Under the pieces are notes generated by a model that worked only from the letters and a program-made list of their open reading frames with translations, searched no databases and had not been told where the DNA came from. The translations under genes were made by a program, and so were the position numbers. From contig CAYLIF010000033.1 in assembly GCA_964383845.1 (NCBI GenBank), positions 1 to 12,660 on the forward strand: a stretch of DNA of 12,660 nucleotides, read 5' to 3'. The DNA comes from JAAZGD01 sp964383845. Lineage in GTDB: Bacteria > Bacillota > Clostridia > Peptostreptococcales > Anaerovoracaceae. Shown one piece after another: positions 1 through 7,782 of the stretch (the first letter of the stretch is position 1; every line of letters begins with the position of its first letter).

Positions 1-795
1 ATAGATATCAATTATTCAACCAATAGGATAATAATTATAATTTCAATGGTTCTATTAATCATAGGGTGGGTTATTTATAAGGATATTATGTCAGGGGTCT
101 ACATAGGTGGAGGAGCTTTTTTAACTTGGGCACTTGCAAGAGAAATAGACCCTAAACATGAATATTCAGCCTTTCTATGTGTGTTTTTATCATTAATAAA
201 TATATTATTTTACAAAAGTATTCAAGTGCTTGTAATATTTTGGGTGATTTTAATTGTTAGAATGATAAATGGCATTACAGGAAAAGCATTAACCTTTTTC
301 GATATCTTCTCACTACTTGGAATGACTGTATATCTATCAATCAGCACTCAAAACAGCATCTACTTGCTGCCATTTATAGTAGCAATAGGTTTTATAGTCA
401 AGCTTCAAGGTAAACGAGGGCCACCCTTTATTGCTGGCATAATTGCAGTGATTATTTTTCTAGCAGAGAGTTTGTATATGCAATACTTTTCATTTAACAG
501 TAGAGCATATTCAGATATGGTGAACATATTTATAGTTGCCGTGGTGCTCATATTTTTTATAGCTTGGATTTTTTTATCAAAAGACGAGATTAGGGACGAT
601 TTTGGGAAAATTATCAACAATTCTAGAATAACTTCAAGCCAAATTACCTATGGCCTTGTAGTTGTTTTGTTATATTTTTCCGGAAATACAAGCATGAATA
701 ATTTAATTATATACACATCAGTGATAGCAGGTGTTATTATTTATGGGACGGGATATAAAATATTCATATTGGTAAAAAACCATTTAAATAAATGA
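1..795 (+). CDS. Multi-span membrane protein of unknown function, 5' end outside window
   Basis: The reading frame is open from base 1. The first ATG (position 46) has no ribosome binding site in front of it and falls inside a hydrophobic stretch (IIIIISMVLLIIGWVIY), so the true start most likely lies left of the window. The visible 249 residues after that ATG are almost entirely hydrophobic, with about nine or ten predicted membrane segments separated by short loops. A conserved-looking motif, ALAREIDPKHEYSAF, follows the second membrane segment. I do not recognise the family and see no catalytic or transporter signature. A cyclic-di-GMP-type gene follows after 36 bases with its own ribosome binding site, so the two are probably co-transcribed. 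The coding assignment is secure but the function is unknown. Confidence 0.8.
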   Translation: MDINYSTNRIIIIISMVLLIIGWVIYKDIMSGVYIGGGAFLTWALAREIDPKHEYSAFLCVFLSLINILFYKSIQVLVIFWVILIVRMINGITGKALTFFDIFSLLGMTVYLSISTQNSIYLLPFIVAIGFIVKLQGKRGPPFIAGIIAVIIFLAESLYMQYFSFNSRAYSDMVNIFIVAVVLIFFIAWIFLSKDEIRDDFGKIINNSRITSSQITYGLVVVLLYFSGNTSMNNLIIYTSVIAGVIIYGTGYKIFILVKNHLNK

Positions 796-831
796 TAATA
801 AGATATTTCGAGAAAAGGGGAGAATAGGCTA

Positions 832-2055
832 GTGTTCATAGCAAGACAACCTATATTTGATAAATCTATGAATGTATATGGCTATGAACTGTTATATAGA
901 GATAGTATAACGGCAAAGGCTTTTAATGATTCATCTGCCCAAATAGCCACTGCAACTGTTTTAGGTGGATTATTTGAATTGGGAATTAATGATATTTCCA
1001 ACAACAAAAAGTCATTTGTTAATTTCGACTACGATTTTTTGTTTTCAGATTCCATTGAATTAATAGAACCTGAAAATCTTGTAATTGAAGTCCTAGAAAG
1101 TACATTTATAGATGACAAACTTATGTGTAGGCTGAAAGAATTAAAGGAAAAGGGATATAGAATTGCTTTGGATGATTTTAACGAAGAATATGATAGATTT
1201 CCCTTGATCCCTCATTCGGACATCATTAAATACGACCTCTTAAAAACGCCATTAGATTCCATAAAAAGAGAAGTAGAACGGGCACTTATTGATGGTAAAA
1301 TTTTAGTTGCTGAAAAAGTGGAGACCGAAGAAGAATACCAAAAAGCCGACAAGATGGGATTTCATCTTTTTCAAGGGTATTTCTTTGAAAAACCAAACAT
1401 CATAGGAAAAACAAACAAGATAAAGTCTCCAAAACTAAGCTATTTAGAACTTTTAAATGAACTGAAGAAGCCTGAACCCTCCTATATTAAATTGACGGAA
1501 ATAATAAAAACAGATGTAAATTTATCATATAGAATGCTTCAAACTGCAAAAAGAAATCGAACAGACTCTGAAGATGTTATAGATAGTATTAAAAAATCTC
1601 TCGTGTACATGGGTTTTAAACAAATAGAAAGATGGATAAATATACTTATATTACAAGATTTAGCTACAAATAAACCTCTTGAATTAATACGCTTATCTCT
1701 TATAAGGTCCCATTTTGGAGAATCATTATCAAAACATAGCAACTTTAAACCCAGAACCAATGAAGTTTTTGGAATGCTACTATTTTCAACATTGGATGCT
1801 ATTTTAGATCAACCTATGGAGAGAGCTCTTGAAGGCATATTCCTTACTCAAGATGTCAAAAGTGCTCTCATATTCGAAGAGGGAGAGCTTAATCTTATAC
1901 TTCAACTTGTTTATTACTATGAAAAAGGGTCCTGGGAAAAAGTTAGAGTTCTATCAGATCAAATAAATATAGACGAACAACAAATAATTCAATATTATAT
2001 GGATGCCGTAATATATTGCGATGAGTTAATGGAAGAAACTTACAATAAACTGTAG
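832..2055 (+). CDS. EAL-HDOD domain protein (YuxH/COG3434 family), probable cyclic-di-GMP signalling protein
   Basis: The 407-residue length matches the YuxH family. The N-terminal EAL domain (about residues 1-200) begins ARQPIFDKSMNVYGYELLYRD, as is usual in this family. It keeps residues that bind metal and substrate in EAL phosphodiesterases: Glu of ELLYR, Glu of EVLES, the Asp pair of ALDDF, Lys of IIKYD, Glu residues of AEKVE and Gln of FQGYFFEKP. The GTG loop after DDF is replaced by NEEYDRF. The second half (about 205-390) is an HDOD domain with the typical YMGFKQIERWINILIL segment. Hydrolysis of cyclic-di-GMP is plausible, but many members of this family may act as receptors or scaffolds. 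The start is GTG, chosen because AAAAGGGGAG precedes it at good spacing and because MFIARQP is the standard family N-terminus. The next gene follows after 12 bases. Confidence 0.9.
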   Translation: MFIARQPIFDKSMNVYGYELLYRDSITAKAFNDSSAQIATATVLGGLFELGINDISNNKKSFVNFDYDFLFSDSIELIEPENLVIEVLESTFIDDKLMCRLKELKEKGYRIALDDFNEEYDRFPLIPHSDIIKYDLLKTPLDSIKREVERALIDGKILVAEKVETEEEYQKADKMGFHLFQGYFFEKPNIIGKTNKIKSPKLSYLELLNELKKPEPSYIKLTEIIKTDVNLSYRMLQTAKRNRTDSEDVIDSIKKSLVYMGFKQIERWINILILQDLATNKPLELIRLSLIRSHFGESLSKHSNFKPRTNEVFGMLLFSTLDAILDQPMERALEGIFLTQDVKSALIFEEGELNLILQLVYYYEKGSWEKVRVLSDQINIDEQQIIQYYMDAVIYCDELMEETYNKL

Positions 2056-2067
2056 GAGACAATTGCT

Positions 2068-2739
2068 TTGAAAGAATTAATTAAAGATATATCAGAAGAA
2101 ATCAAGCAATTTGTGACAGGTAAAACAGTTGATGCATTTTTCCCACCCATTCTATATATTATAGGGAATATAGTCTTTAATTTGAAAATCGGAATAATAC
2201 TAGCTTTATCTGTGGCCCTTATTTTGTCTATATTTCGATCTTTTAAAAAGCAGAGTGTGGTATATGCTTTAGCTGGCATGGTAGGAGTAATTGTTGCTTC
2301 GGGATTTGCTTTGGCATCAGACAACGCCGCTAACTATTTTTTACCGAAAGTTATAGCTAGCGGTTTTTTGTTTTTAGTTTCATTAATTAGTGTTTTAGTA
2401 GGGAGACCTTTAGCAGCACTACTTAGTCATTTAACAAGAGGGTGGGAGCTGGATTGGTTTTCTAGAAAAGATATAAAACCAGCCTATGTAGAAGTAACTC
2501 TTGTTTGGGCTGTTTTATTTTTTCTCAGAATGACAATACAGTTTATTTTATTCGATAAAGGGGATTTGGTACAATTAGGATGGGCCAACATACTTCTGGG
2601 CTTTCCTACAACTTTTACGGTTTTAATCCTGACTTTGATTTATGGAGTCTGGAGACTAAAAAACCTAGGTGGGCCGGGTATAGATGAATTTAGAGAAGGC
2701 AAAGAACCTCCTTGGAAAGGCCAAAGAAAGGGTTTCTAA
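2068..2739 (+). CDS. DUF3159-like integral membrane protein
   Basis: A 223-residue protein starting with TTG, supported by AGGAG at 2054-2058 and a 12-base gap after the EAL-HDOD gene. A short amphipathic N-terminus leads to a VDAFFPPILYIIGN segment, then roughly six membrane spans. The internal pattern (an FRSFKKQSVVYALAGMVGV block, a GRPLAALLS block near the centre, then a W-rich segment reading VTLVWAVLFFLRMTIQF) resembles DUF3159 proteins, best known from Actinobacteria. The hydrophilic tail ends in EPPWKGQRKGF. The family has no established biochemical role. Position directly behind a cyclic-di-GMP gene suggests co-expression only. Family assignment is from memory of the pattern, so it is moderate. 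Confidence 0.8.
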   Translation: MKELIKDISEEIKQFVTGKTVDAFFPPILYIIGNIVFNLKIGIILALSVALILSIFRSFKKQSVVYALAGMVGVIVASGFALASDNAANYFLPKVIASGFLFLVSLISVLVGRPLAALLSHLTRGWELDWFSRKDIKPAYVEVTLVWAVLFFLRMTIQFILFDKGDLVQLGWANILLGFPTTFTVLILTLIYGVWRLKNLGGPGIDEFREGKEPPWKGQRKGF

Positions 2740-2744
2740 TGAAG

Positions 2745-2905
2745 ATTATATTTTAAATCATATAATGGCAATGATTTATGTAGTTGTTGAAGAATTGATA
2801 CCTACGGCACAGCGTGAAATAGGAGGCTCTAAGACTGATATAGCTACAATTGGCTGCTTACTTGGATTCACATTAATGATGATATTAGATGTAGCACTAG
2901 GATAA
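2745..2905 (+). pseudogene. Relic of a ZIP-family metal transporter (C-terminal tail only)
   Basis: Starting six bases after the DUF3159-like gene, this frame reads about 50 residues ending in the characteristic C-terminus of bacterial ZIP transporters: an AMIYVVVEELIPTAQ block followed by DIATIGCLLGF and the terminal LMMILDVALG, then TAA. In intact ZIP proteins (about 250 residues) these form the last two membrane helices, with the HxxxE-like EELIP part of the metal path. The upstream three quarters of the gene are absent: the preceding DNA encodes another protein in a different frame. An in-frame ATG at 2684 exists but lies inside that gene, so a stable transporter is not expected. Likely left by a deletion or rearrangement that joined the DUF3159-like gene to the tail. 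A short expressed two-helix peptide cannot be excluded. Confidence 0.8.
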
Positions 2906-3024
2906 TACTCAAGCAGTTTTCATGGTAAATATAAAGTTTTTAACACCATTGAGTTAAAATGTGTATAAAAAAGCAAATCTTATAACAATAGCCACTAAGT
3001 TGCTGTTTATCCAATTCTTATTTG

Positions 3025-3053
3025 TTTACAAATAAATTTAATTGTGTTATTAT
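3025..3053 (+). promoter_or_regulatory. Sigma-A type promoter of the glutamate dehydrogenase gene
   Basis: TTTACA (3025-3030) and TATTAT (3048-3053) are separated by exactly 17 bases. This predicts a transcript start near 3060 and a leader of about 65 bases before the ATG at 3126. The surrounding DNA is AT-rich and non-coding, which fits a promoter at this site. Confidence 0.6.
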
Positions 3054-3069
3054 TTAAACGATAAGCTAG

Positions 3070-3102
3070 GTGTAGAAATTATTTTATGATTTTTTTCTAT
3101 AC
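3070..3102 (+). other. Possible leader hairpin before glutamate dehydrogenase
   Basis: GTGTAGAAA (3070-3078) can pair with TTTCTATAC (3094-3102), nine pairs including one G-U, around a 15-base AT-rich loop. It lies within the predicted leader, 11 bases before the AGGAGGT ribosome binding site at 3113-3119. It may stabilise the transcript, or it may be chance in AT-rich DNA. It does not occlude the ribosome binding site. Confidence 0.3.
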
Positions 3103-3125
3103 TTAAAATAATAGGAGGTTTTTAT

Positions 3126-4391
3126 ATGTCTACAGAGAATTTAAATCCACTCGTAAGTGCACAAGCCCAAGTACAACATGCATGCGATGCATTGAAATTG
3201 GGACCAGAAGTATATGAACTGCTAAAAGAACCAAAAAGAATCATTGAAGTTTCCATTCCAGTTAGAATGGATGATGGAACTCTAAGATCATTTAAGGGAT
3301 ATAGAGCATTACACAACGATGCTATAGGTCCTGGTAAAGGTGGAATTAGATTACACCCAGGCGTTAATCCAGATGAAGTAAAAGCACTGTCCATTTGGAT
3401 GACATTCAAATGTGGAGTAATGGGAGTACCTTATGGTGGAGGAAAAGGTGGAATTACAGTTGATCCCCTTACACTATCACAAGGAGAGCTTGAAAGATTA
3501 TCCAGAGGATATATCCAAGGCCTATACAAATACTTAGGCGAAAAAATTGATATTCCAGCACCTGATGTTGGAAGCAATGGACAGGTAATGGCTTGGATGG
3601 TAGACGAATATATTAAACTTACTGGCGCCAATCACATGGGAGTACTTACTGGAAAACCAGTTTCATGGGGTGGATCTCAAGGAAGAAACGAAGCTACAGG
3701 TTTTGGAGTTAGCGTAATAACAAGAGAAGCTGCGGCAAAAGCCGGAATAAATATGAAAAAGGCAAATGTAGCTATTCAAGGCTTCGGAAACGTTGGTAGA
3801 TTTACAGTTAAAAACGTAGAACGTCAAGGCGCTAACATTGTTGCAATAGGTGAGTGGTCTCCAAAAGTTGGCACATTTGCTATTTACAACGAGAATGGGT
3901 TAGATTTCCAAGACATGGCAGACTATGTAGACCAAAATAAGACTCTTGTAGGATATCCAAAAGGAAAACAAATTTCATTGGAAGAGTTTTGGGCATTAGA
4001 TGTTGATATTATGATTCCAGCTGCTCTAGAAAATGCAATTCAAGAAAAAGAAGCTAAGTTGATTAAAGCGAAATTAGTTACCGAAGCTGCTAATGGACCT
4101 ATTACTGCAGAAGCAGACGCTATATTCAAGGAAAATGGCGTAATTGTTACTCCAGATATACTTTCAAATGCTGGTGGAGTAACAGTTTCATACTTCGAGT
4201 GGGTACAAAATAGATATGGATACTATTGGTCAGAGAAAGAAGTCGAAGATAAGCAAGAAGTTGAAATGGTTAACGCTTTCAACGATATCTGGGACCTAAG
4301 CCAAGAGTACAAAGTAACTTTAAGAGAAGCTGCTTATATGATTTCAGTTAAAAAAGTAGCAGACGTTATGAAATTAAGAGGATGGTACTAA
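3126..4391 (+). CDS. gluD: NAD-specific glutamate dehydrogenase
   Basis: Catalyses reversible oxidative deamination of glutamate to 2-oxoglutarate and ammonium in the cytoplasm, as a hexamer, central to amino-acid fermentation. The 421 residues match the length and the MKLRGWY C-terminus of the C. difficile GluD enzyme as I remember it. Substrate-binding Lys71 (GPGKGGIRLHP) and Lys95 (MTFKCGVMG), catalytic Lys107 (YGGGKGGI) and Asp147 (PAPDVGSNG) are all present. The Rossmann loop is IQGFGNVG at 217-224. Glu243 (AIGEWSP) sits where Peptoniphilus GDH has the acidic residue that favours NAD over NADP. One variation: the usual GGSLGR reads GGSQGR at 182-187. A strong AGGAGG precedes the ATG. The gene has its own promoter and terminator, so it is monocistronic. 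Confidence 0.96.
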   Translation: MSTENLNPLVSAQAQVQHACDALKLGPEVYELLKEPKRIIEVSIPVRMDDGTLRSFKGYRALHNDAIGPGKGGIRLHPGVNPDEVKALSIWMTFKCGVMGVPYGGGKGGITVDPLTLSQGELERLSRGYIQGLYKYLGEKIDIPAPDVGSNGQVMAWMVDEYIKLTGANHMGVLTGKPVSWGGSQGRNEATGFGVSVITREAAAKAGINMKKANVAIQGFGNVGRFTVKNVERQGANIVAIGEWSPKVGTFAIYNENGLDFQDMADYVDQNKTLVGYPKGKQISLEEFWALDVDIMIPAALENAIQEKEAKLIKAKLVTEAANGPITAEADAIFKENGVIVTPDILSNAGGVTVSYFEWVQNRYGYYWSEKEVEDKQEVEMVNAFNDIWDLSQEYKVTLREAAYMISVKKVADVMKLRGWY

Positions 4392-4455
4392 AAATATCGA
4401 ATAATTGCTCTGCATAGAAGTAAACTATTCTGAGCAAGGTTAAAAAACAAAAGAA

Positions 4456-4490
4456 GGCTCTAGCTGTTATTTATGCTAGAGTCTTTTTTT
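4456..4490 (+). terminator. Rho-independent terminator of glutamate dehydrogenase
   Basis: GGCTCTAGC (4456-4464) pairs with GCTAGAGTC (4475-4483), nine pairs with one G-U and a 10-base loop, followed by seven T residues (4484-4490). It lies 65 bases after the stop codon. Confidence 0.88.
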
Positions 4491-4520
4491 ATACCGAGAT
4501 GCAGGAATTCTTTCATGTTT

Positions 4521-4572
4521 TTTCTGACGGGTTTAAATGCAGATATATGGGTAAACATACATAGAAATCTAT
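4521..4572 (+). promoter_or_regulatory. Tentative promoter and small palindrome before the sulfur operon
   Basis: A weak -35 candidate TTTCTG (4521-4526) and a -10 candidate TATATG (4544-4549) are spaced 17 bases apart. Just downstream is the perfect palindrome ATAGAAATCTAT (4561-4572), a place where a repressor could bind. The operon must start here because a terminator lies immediately upstream. The exact boxes and the operator role are guesses. Confidence 0.3.
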
Positions 4573-4592
4573 TTGTTAAGGAGGAGTGACGT

Positions 4593-5951
4593 ATGTATTT
4601 TAAAAAGATAGAAACCCAGGGAATCGCTCACTATTCATATATGGTGGGAGATGAAGAGTTCATTGCGGTAATAGACCCTGTAAGAGATGTAGGAATCTAT
4701 ATGAAGGAAGCAAGAAAAGCTGGGCTCAAAATAAAGTACATCCTAGAAACACATAGAAACGAAGACTATGTATCTGGCGCCAGAGAACTTGGTCATAAAA
4801 CTGGAGCATCTATATATGTATCTGGCCATGAGGATTTAGGATATGTTTTCGGTGAAAAAATAGAGGATGGTTTTGAGCTAAAGCTAAATGGCCTAACTCT
4901 TAAGGCAATTCATACTCCAGGTCACACTTTAGGTCATTTAAGTTATGTTTTATATGAAAGTGATAATTCTACACCCTATATGGTCTTTACTGGGGATTGC
5001 CTTTTTATGGGAGGAGCTGGAAGAACAGATTTTTACGGGAAGTCAAATCTTGAAAAAATGACAGGACTTTTATATGATAGCATATTCGAAAAGCTTCTTC
5101 CTTTAGGAGATGAAGTTCTTATGTTTCCTGCACATGGAGCAGGTTCATCATGCGGAGATTCAATGGACGAAAGACCCTTTTCAACTATAGGCTATGAAAA
5201 AAAACATAACAAGATACTTCAAGTAGATTCCAAACAGGAGTTCATCGAAAATCTTGGGAAAATGAGAATAAAGCCACAGTATTTTGAGAAGATGGAAGAA
5301 ATGAATATTAAAGGAGCTGATTTTGTTGGTGAGGACATTATACTTAATGCATTAACCTTCCAGGAAGTAAAAGAAGTCAAGGAAAATGTTTTGCTATTAG
5401 ATATAAGGACAAAGGAAGCTCATATTGGTGGACATATTCCAGGTACAATTTATATGTCTAAAAGAAGTATTTCAACGTTTCTTGGCGCAATATTTAAGAC
5501 CAGTGAAAAACTAGTATTCGTTACTGATGGCAATGTCAGTGACTTAGAAGAAATTTATTGGTACTGTAAACGTATAGGCTTTGATAATATAATAGGATAT
5601 TTCCCAAACTCCTCAAATCAATGGGAAAACAACGGAGAAGAACTGGAAAAAGTTGCGACTATTTCGGCAAAGAAATACCGAGAAGTCTCAATAGATGGAG
5701 ATTTTATGCTTCTGGATATTAGAAAAAGTGATGAATTCGGTGACTCTGATCCGGTGGAAAATAGAGTTAATATTCCTTTGCATAATATTTATAAATGTCT
5801 TGCTCATTTATCATATGACCTTCCAACCTTTGTACTTTGTGGTTCTGGAGAAAGGGCCACCATAGGATACTCCTACCTTAAGAGAGAAGGTTACAATCCA
5901 ATTGTTATAGCTGGTGGAGCTAAAATGCTTGAGGCTTTAGATGAAGATTAG
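4593..5951 (+). CDS. CstB-like persulfide dioxygenase fused to two rhodanese domains
   Basis: Likely oxidises low-molecular-weight persulfide and moves the sulfane sulfur, as in the CstB/ETHE1 group. Residues 1-215 are a metallo-beta-lactamase fold. The mononuclear iron ligands expected from ETHE1 are present: His54 (ETHRNED), His111 (HTPGHTLGH) and Asp135 (TGDCLF), plus His181 in FPAHGAGSSCG. The usual HxHxDH signature is altered to HRNEDY (54-59), losing two histidines that do not bind iron in ETHE1. The first rhodanese domain (about 258-355) has TDGN (311-314) where the active-site loop belongs and no cysteine, so it is inactive. The second (about 361-450) has catalytic Cys416 in the loop CGSGERA. 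AAGGAGGAG precedes the ATG. First gene of an operon with anion and YeeE/YedE transporters, 25 bases before the next gene. Confidence 0.9.
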   Translation: MYFKKIETQGIAHYSYMVGDEEFIAVIDPVRDVGIYMKEARKAGLKIKYILETHRNEDYVSGARELGHKTGASIYVSGHEDLGYVFGEKIEDGFELKLNGLTLKAIHTPGHTLGHLSYVLYESDNSTPYMVFTGDCLFMGGAGRTDFYGKSNLEKMTGLLYDSIFEKLLPLGDEVLMFPAHGAGSSCGDSMDERPFSTIGYEKKHNKILQVDSKQEFIENLGKMRIKPQYFEKMEEMNIKGADFVGEDIILNALTFQEVKEVKENVLLLDIRTKEAHIGGHIPGTIYMSKRSISTFLGAIFKTSEKLVFVTDGNVSDLEEIYWYCKRIGFDNIIGYFPNSSNQWENNGEELEKVATISAKKYREVSIDGDFMLLDIRKSDEFGDSDPVENRVNIPLHNIYKCLAHLSYDLPTFVLCGSGERATIGYSYLKREGYNPIVIAGGAKMLEALDED

Positions 5952-5976
5952 ATAGTTAAAGTAGGGAGAGTATACC

Positions 5977-7764
5977 ATGGATACAGACATAATTATCGTT
6001 TTCACAGTACTTATTGCTGCTGTAATTGGTTTTACAATTGAGAAACTGCGTAATGATTTTGTAGCAATAATGATTCTCCTTATATTGGCATGGACTGGAA
6101 TACTGTCCACAGAAGAAGCTTTTTCAGGATTCGCTTCAAATGCTGTAATATCTATTATGGGAGTTATGATAATTGGATATGGCATAGAGAATACTGGAGT
6201 TATAGATAACATTGCAGAATTTATTATAAAAAAAGCAGGGACCAAAGAAAATAAAATAATAGCCATAGTTACTACAACCACAGGATTAATTTCTTCATTT
6301 CTCCAGAACATTGGAGCTGTGGCTTTATTTTTACCTGCTGTTAAAAAACTGAGTAGCGAATCTGGAATCAGTCCTCAAAGAATGATAATGCCCTTAGGTT
6401 TTGCAGGAATACTCGGAGGAACCTTAACAATGGTAGCTTCAGGACCTCTGATAGTATTAAATGATTTACTTAAGGACGGAGAATATGAACCATTTGGGTT
6501 ATTTGCAGTGACCCCTATAGGTGTTGGCCTACTTGTAAGCGGTATTTTATATTTTTATTTTGTAACCGGGAAACTGCTTCCGGGTAACGAAGAGTCCATG
6601 TGTATACTCAAAGATGAGCTTTTGGATATTTATAGTCTTCCAAAAGAGTTGTATGAGGTAGATATATTACCTGGGAATACTTTGGTTGGGAACACTATAG
6701 AAGAATTAGGGATTTGGAAAAACTATGGGATACATATCTTAGGTCTTTCTGATTCTGGAGATATAACATATGTGCCTTGGAGAAAAACTAGATTTAACGA
6801 AAATCAGACCCTTGTGGTATTTGGGGAAAAAGATAATATCGACAAATTCTTCAACGCATTTAAACTGAAATCCAAGAATAAACTTAAAGTTTTCAAGCAA
6901 TTAGAAGATAGAGAAATTGCTGGGTTTGCGGAAATAATAATGCCTCCTGAATCTAAGCTATCCGGCAAAACCATAGAAGAAATAGCTCTTAGAAAGAATT
7001 ATAAGATTGAACCAATTATATATATTGATACCCAAGGCAATCGATTGAAATTTATTGAAAGAGAAATGCAAGCAGGGTTAAAGGCAATTGTCTTTGGCCG
7101 ATGGGAAGCTCTTGCAAGCTTAAAAGATTCAAAAGACTTTGTTGTTATCAGTGAAGTAAGAAAGCCAGAAGAAACTGTTAGAACAGATAAGAAAAAACAT
7201 GCTTTAACTATTTTGGGAATTTCGATTCTTTTAATAATCCTTGGTTTTTCCCTTCCTTTGTGTTTTTTTACAGGAGCAGCCCTTATGGTCGTAAGTAAGG
7301 TAATTACTATAGAAGAGCTTTACAAAGCTATTGACTGGAAGACTGTATTTCTATTAGCTGGTCTTATACCTATGGGAATAGCGTTTGAAAAAAGTGGCGC
7401 TGCTGCACTTACTGCAGAAGCTATAATTACTGTTATTGGATCTTGGAATGTTATCTTGATTATTGCTGTAGTAGGTCTAATCGCAGCTTTTTTCTCATTA
7501 TTTATGTCTAATGTTGCGGCTACAGTATTGTTAGTTCCATTGATAATAATAATGGCAGAAAACTTTGCCATAGATCCAAGGGGATTGGCTTTATTGGTTG
7601 CTGTTTCTGCTTCAAATTCATTTATTATTCCAACACACCAAGTTAATGCGTATGTAATGGGACCAGGTAATTATAAAACTTCGGATTTTCTTAAACTAGG
7701 CTCAGGTCTTAGTGCTATATTTCTAGTTGTAACCACATTGATTGTGTATTTCTTTTATATATAA
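5977..7764 (+). CDS. SLC13-family anion permease with two RCK_C (TrkA-C) domains
   Basis: A 595-residue inner-membrane transporter of the SLC13/divalent anion:sodium symporter type. Two membrane halves flank a soluble insert. The N-terminal half (about 1-200) contains the hairpin SSFLQNIGAVALFLP, and the C-terminal half (about 410-595) contains its repeat LFMSNVAATVLLVP and a SNSFIIPTHQVNAY segment. The insert holds two RCK_C/TrkA-C domains (about 217-290 and 311-385), likely ligand-binding regulatory modules. Relatives transport sulfate, dicarboxylates or other anions, and sequence alone does not fix the substrate. Position between a persulfide dioxygenase and YeeE/YedE genes points to sulfate, sulfite or thiosulfate. 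AGGGAG at 5963-5968 supports the ATG start. Confidence 0.9.
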   Translation: MDTDIIIVFTVLIAAVIGFTIEKLRNDFVAIMILLILAWTGILSTEEAFSGFASNAVISIMGVMIIGYGIENTGVIDNIAEFIIKKAGTKENKIIAIVTTTTGLISSFLQNIGAVALFLPAVKKLSSESGISPQRMIMPLGFAGILGGTLTMVASGPLIVLNDLLKDGEYEPFGLFAVTPIGVGLLVSGILYFYFVTGKLLPGNEESMCILKDELLDIYSLPKELYEVDILPGNTLVGNTIEELGIWKNYGIHILGLSDSGDITYVPWRKTRFNENQTLVVFGEKDNIDKFFNAFKLKSKNKLKVFKQLEDREIAGFAEIIMPPESKLSGKTIEEIALRKNYKIEPIIYIDTQGNRLKFIEREMQAGLKAIVFGRWEALASLKDSKDFVVISEVRKPEETVRTDKKKHALTILGISILLIILGFSLPLCFFTGAALMVVSKVITIEELYKAIDWKTVFLLAGLIPMGIAFEKSGAAALTAEAIITVIGSWNVILIIAVVGLIAAFFSLFMSNVAATVLLVPLIIIMAENFAIDPRGLALLVAVSASNSFIIPTHQVNAYVMGPGNYKTSDFLKLGSGLSAIFLVVTTLIVYFFYI

Positions 7765-7782
7765 AAAGAAAGGAAAATAAAA

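Noticed and set aside
2917..2958. ATGGT/ACCAT inverted repeat as a terminator for the first gene group
   Set aside because: Only five pairs with a long loop and no T run at the end of the stem. No clear terminator was found for this group.
2984..3010. AGC/GCT hairpin around AATAGCCACTAAGTTGCTGTT as a regulatory RNA element
   Set aside because: Few pairs, a large loop and no resemblance to any known riboswitch.
3122..3409. Minus-strand open frame within the glutamate dehydrogenase gene (and similar antisense frames elsewhere)
   Set aside because: It lies fully inside a certain gene, has no ribosome binding site and encodes low-complexity, implausible protein. The same applies to the other antisense frames inside the well-supported genes.
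4405..4437. Inverted repeat TTGCTC/GAGCAA after glutamate dehydrogenase, as a second terminator
   Set aside because: The stem is short with a bulge, and no T run follows. The real terminator lies a few bases downstream.
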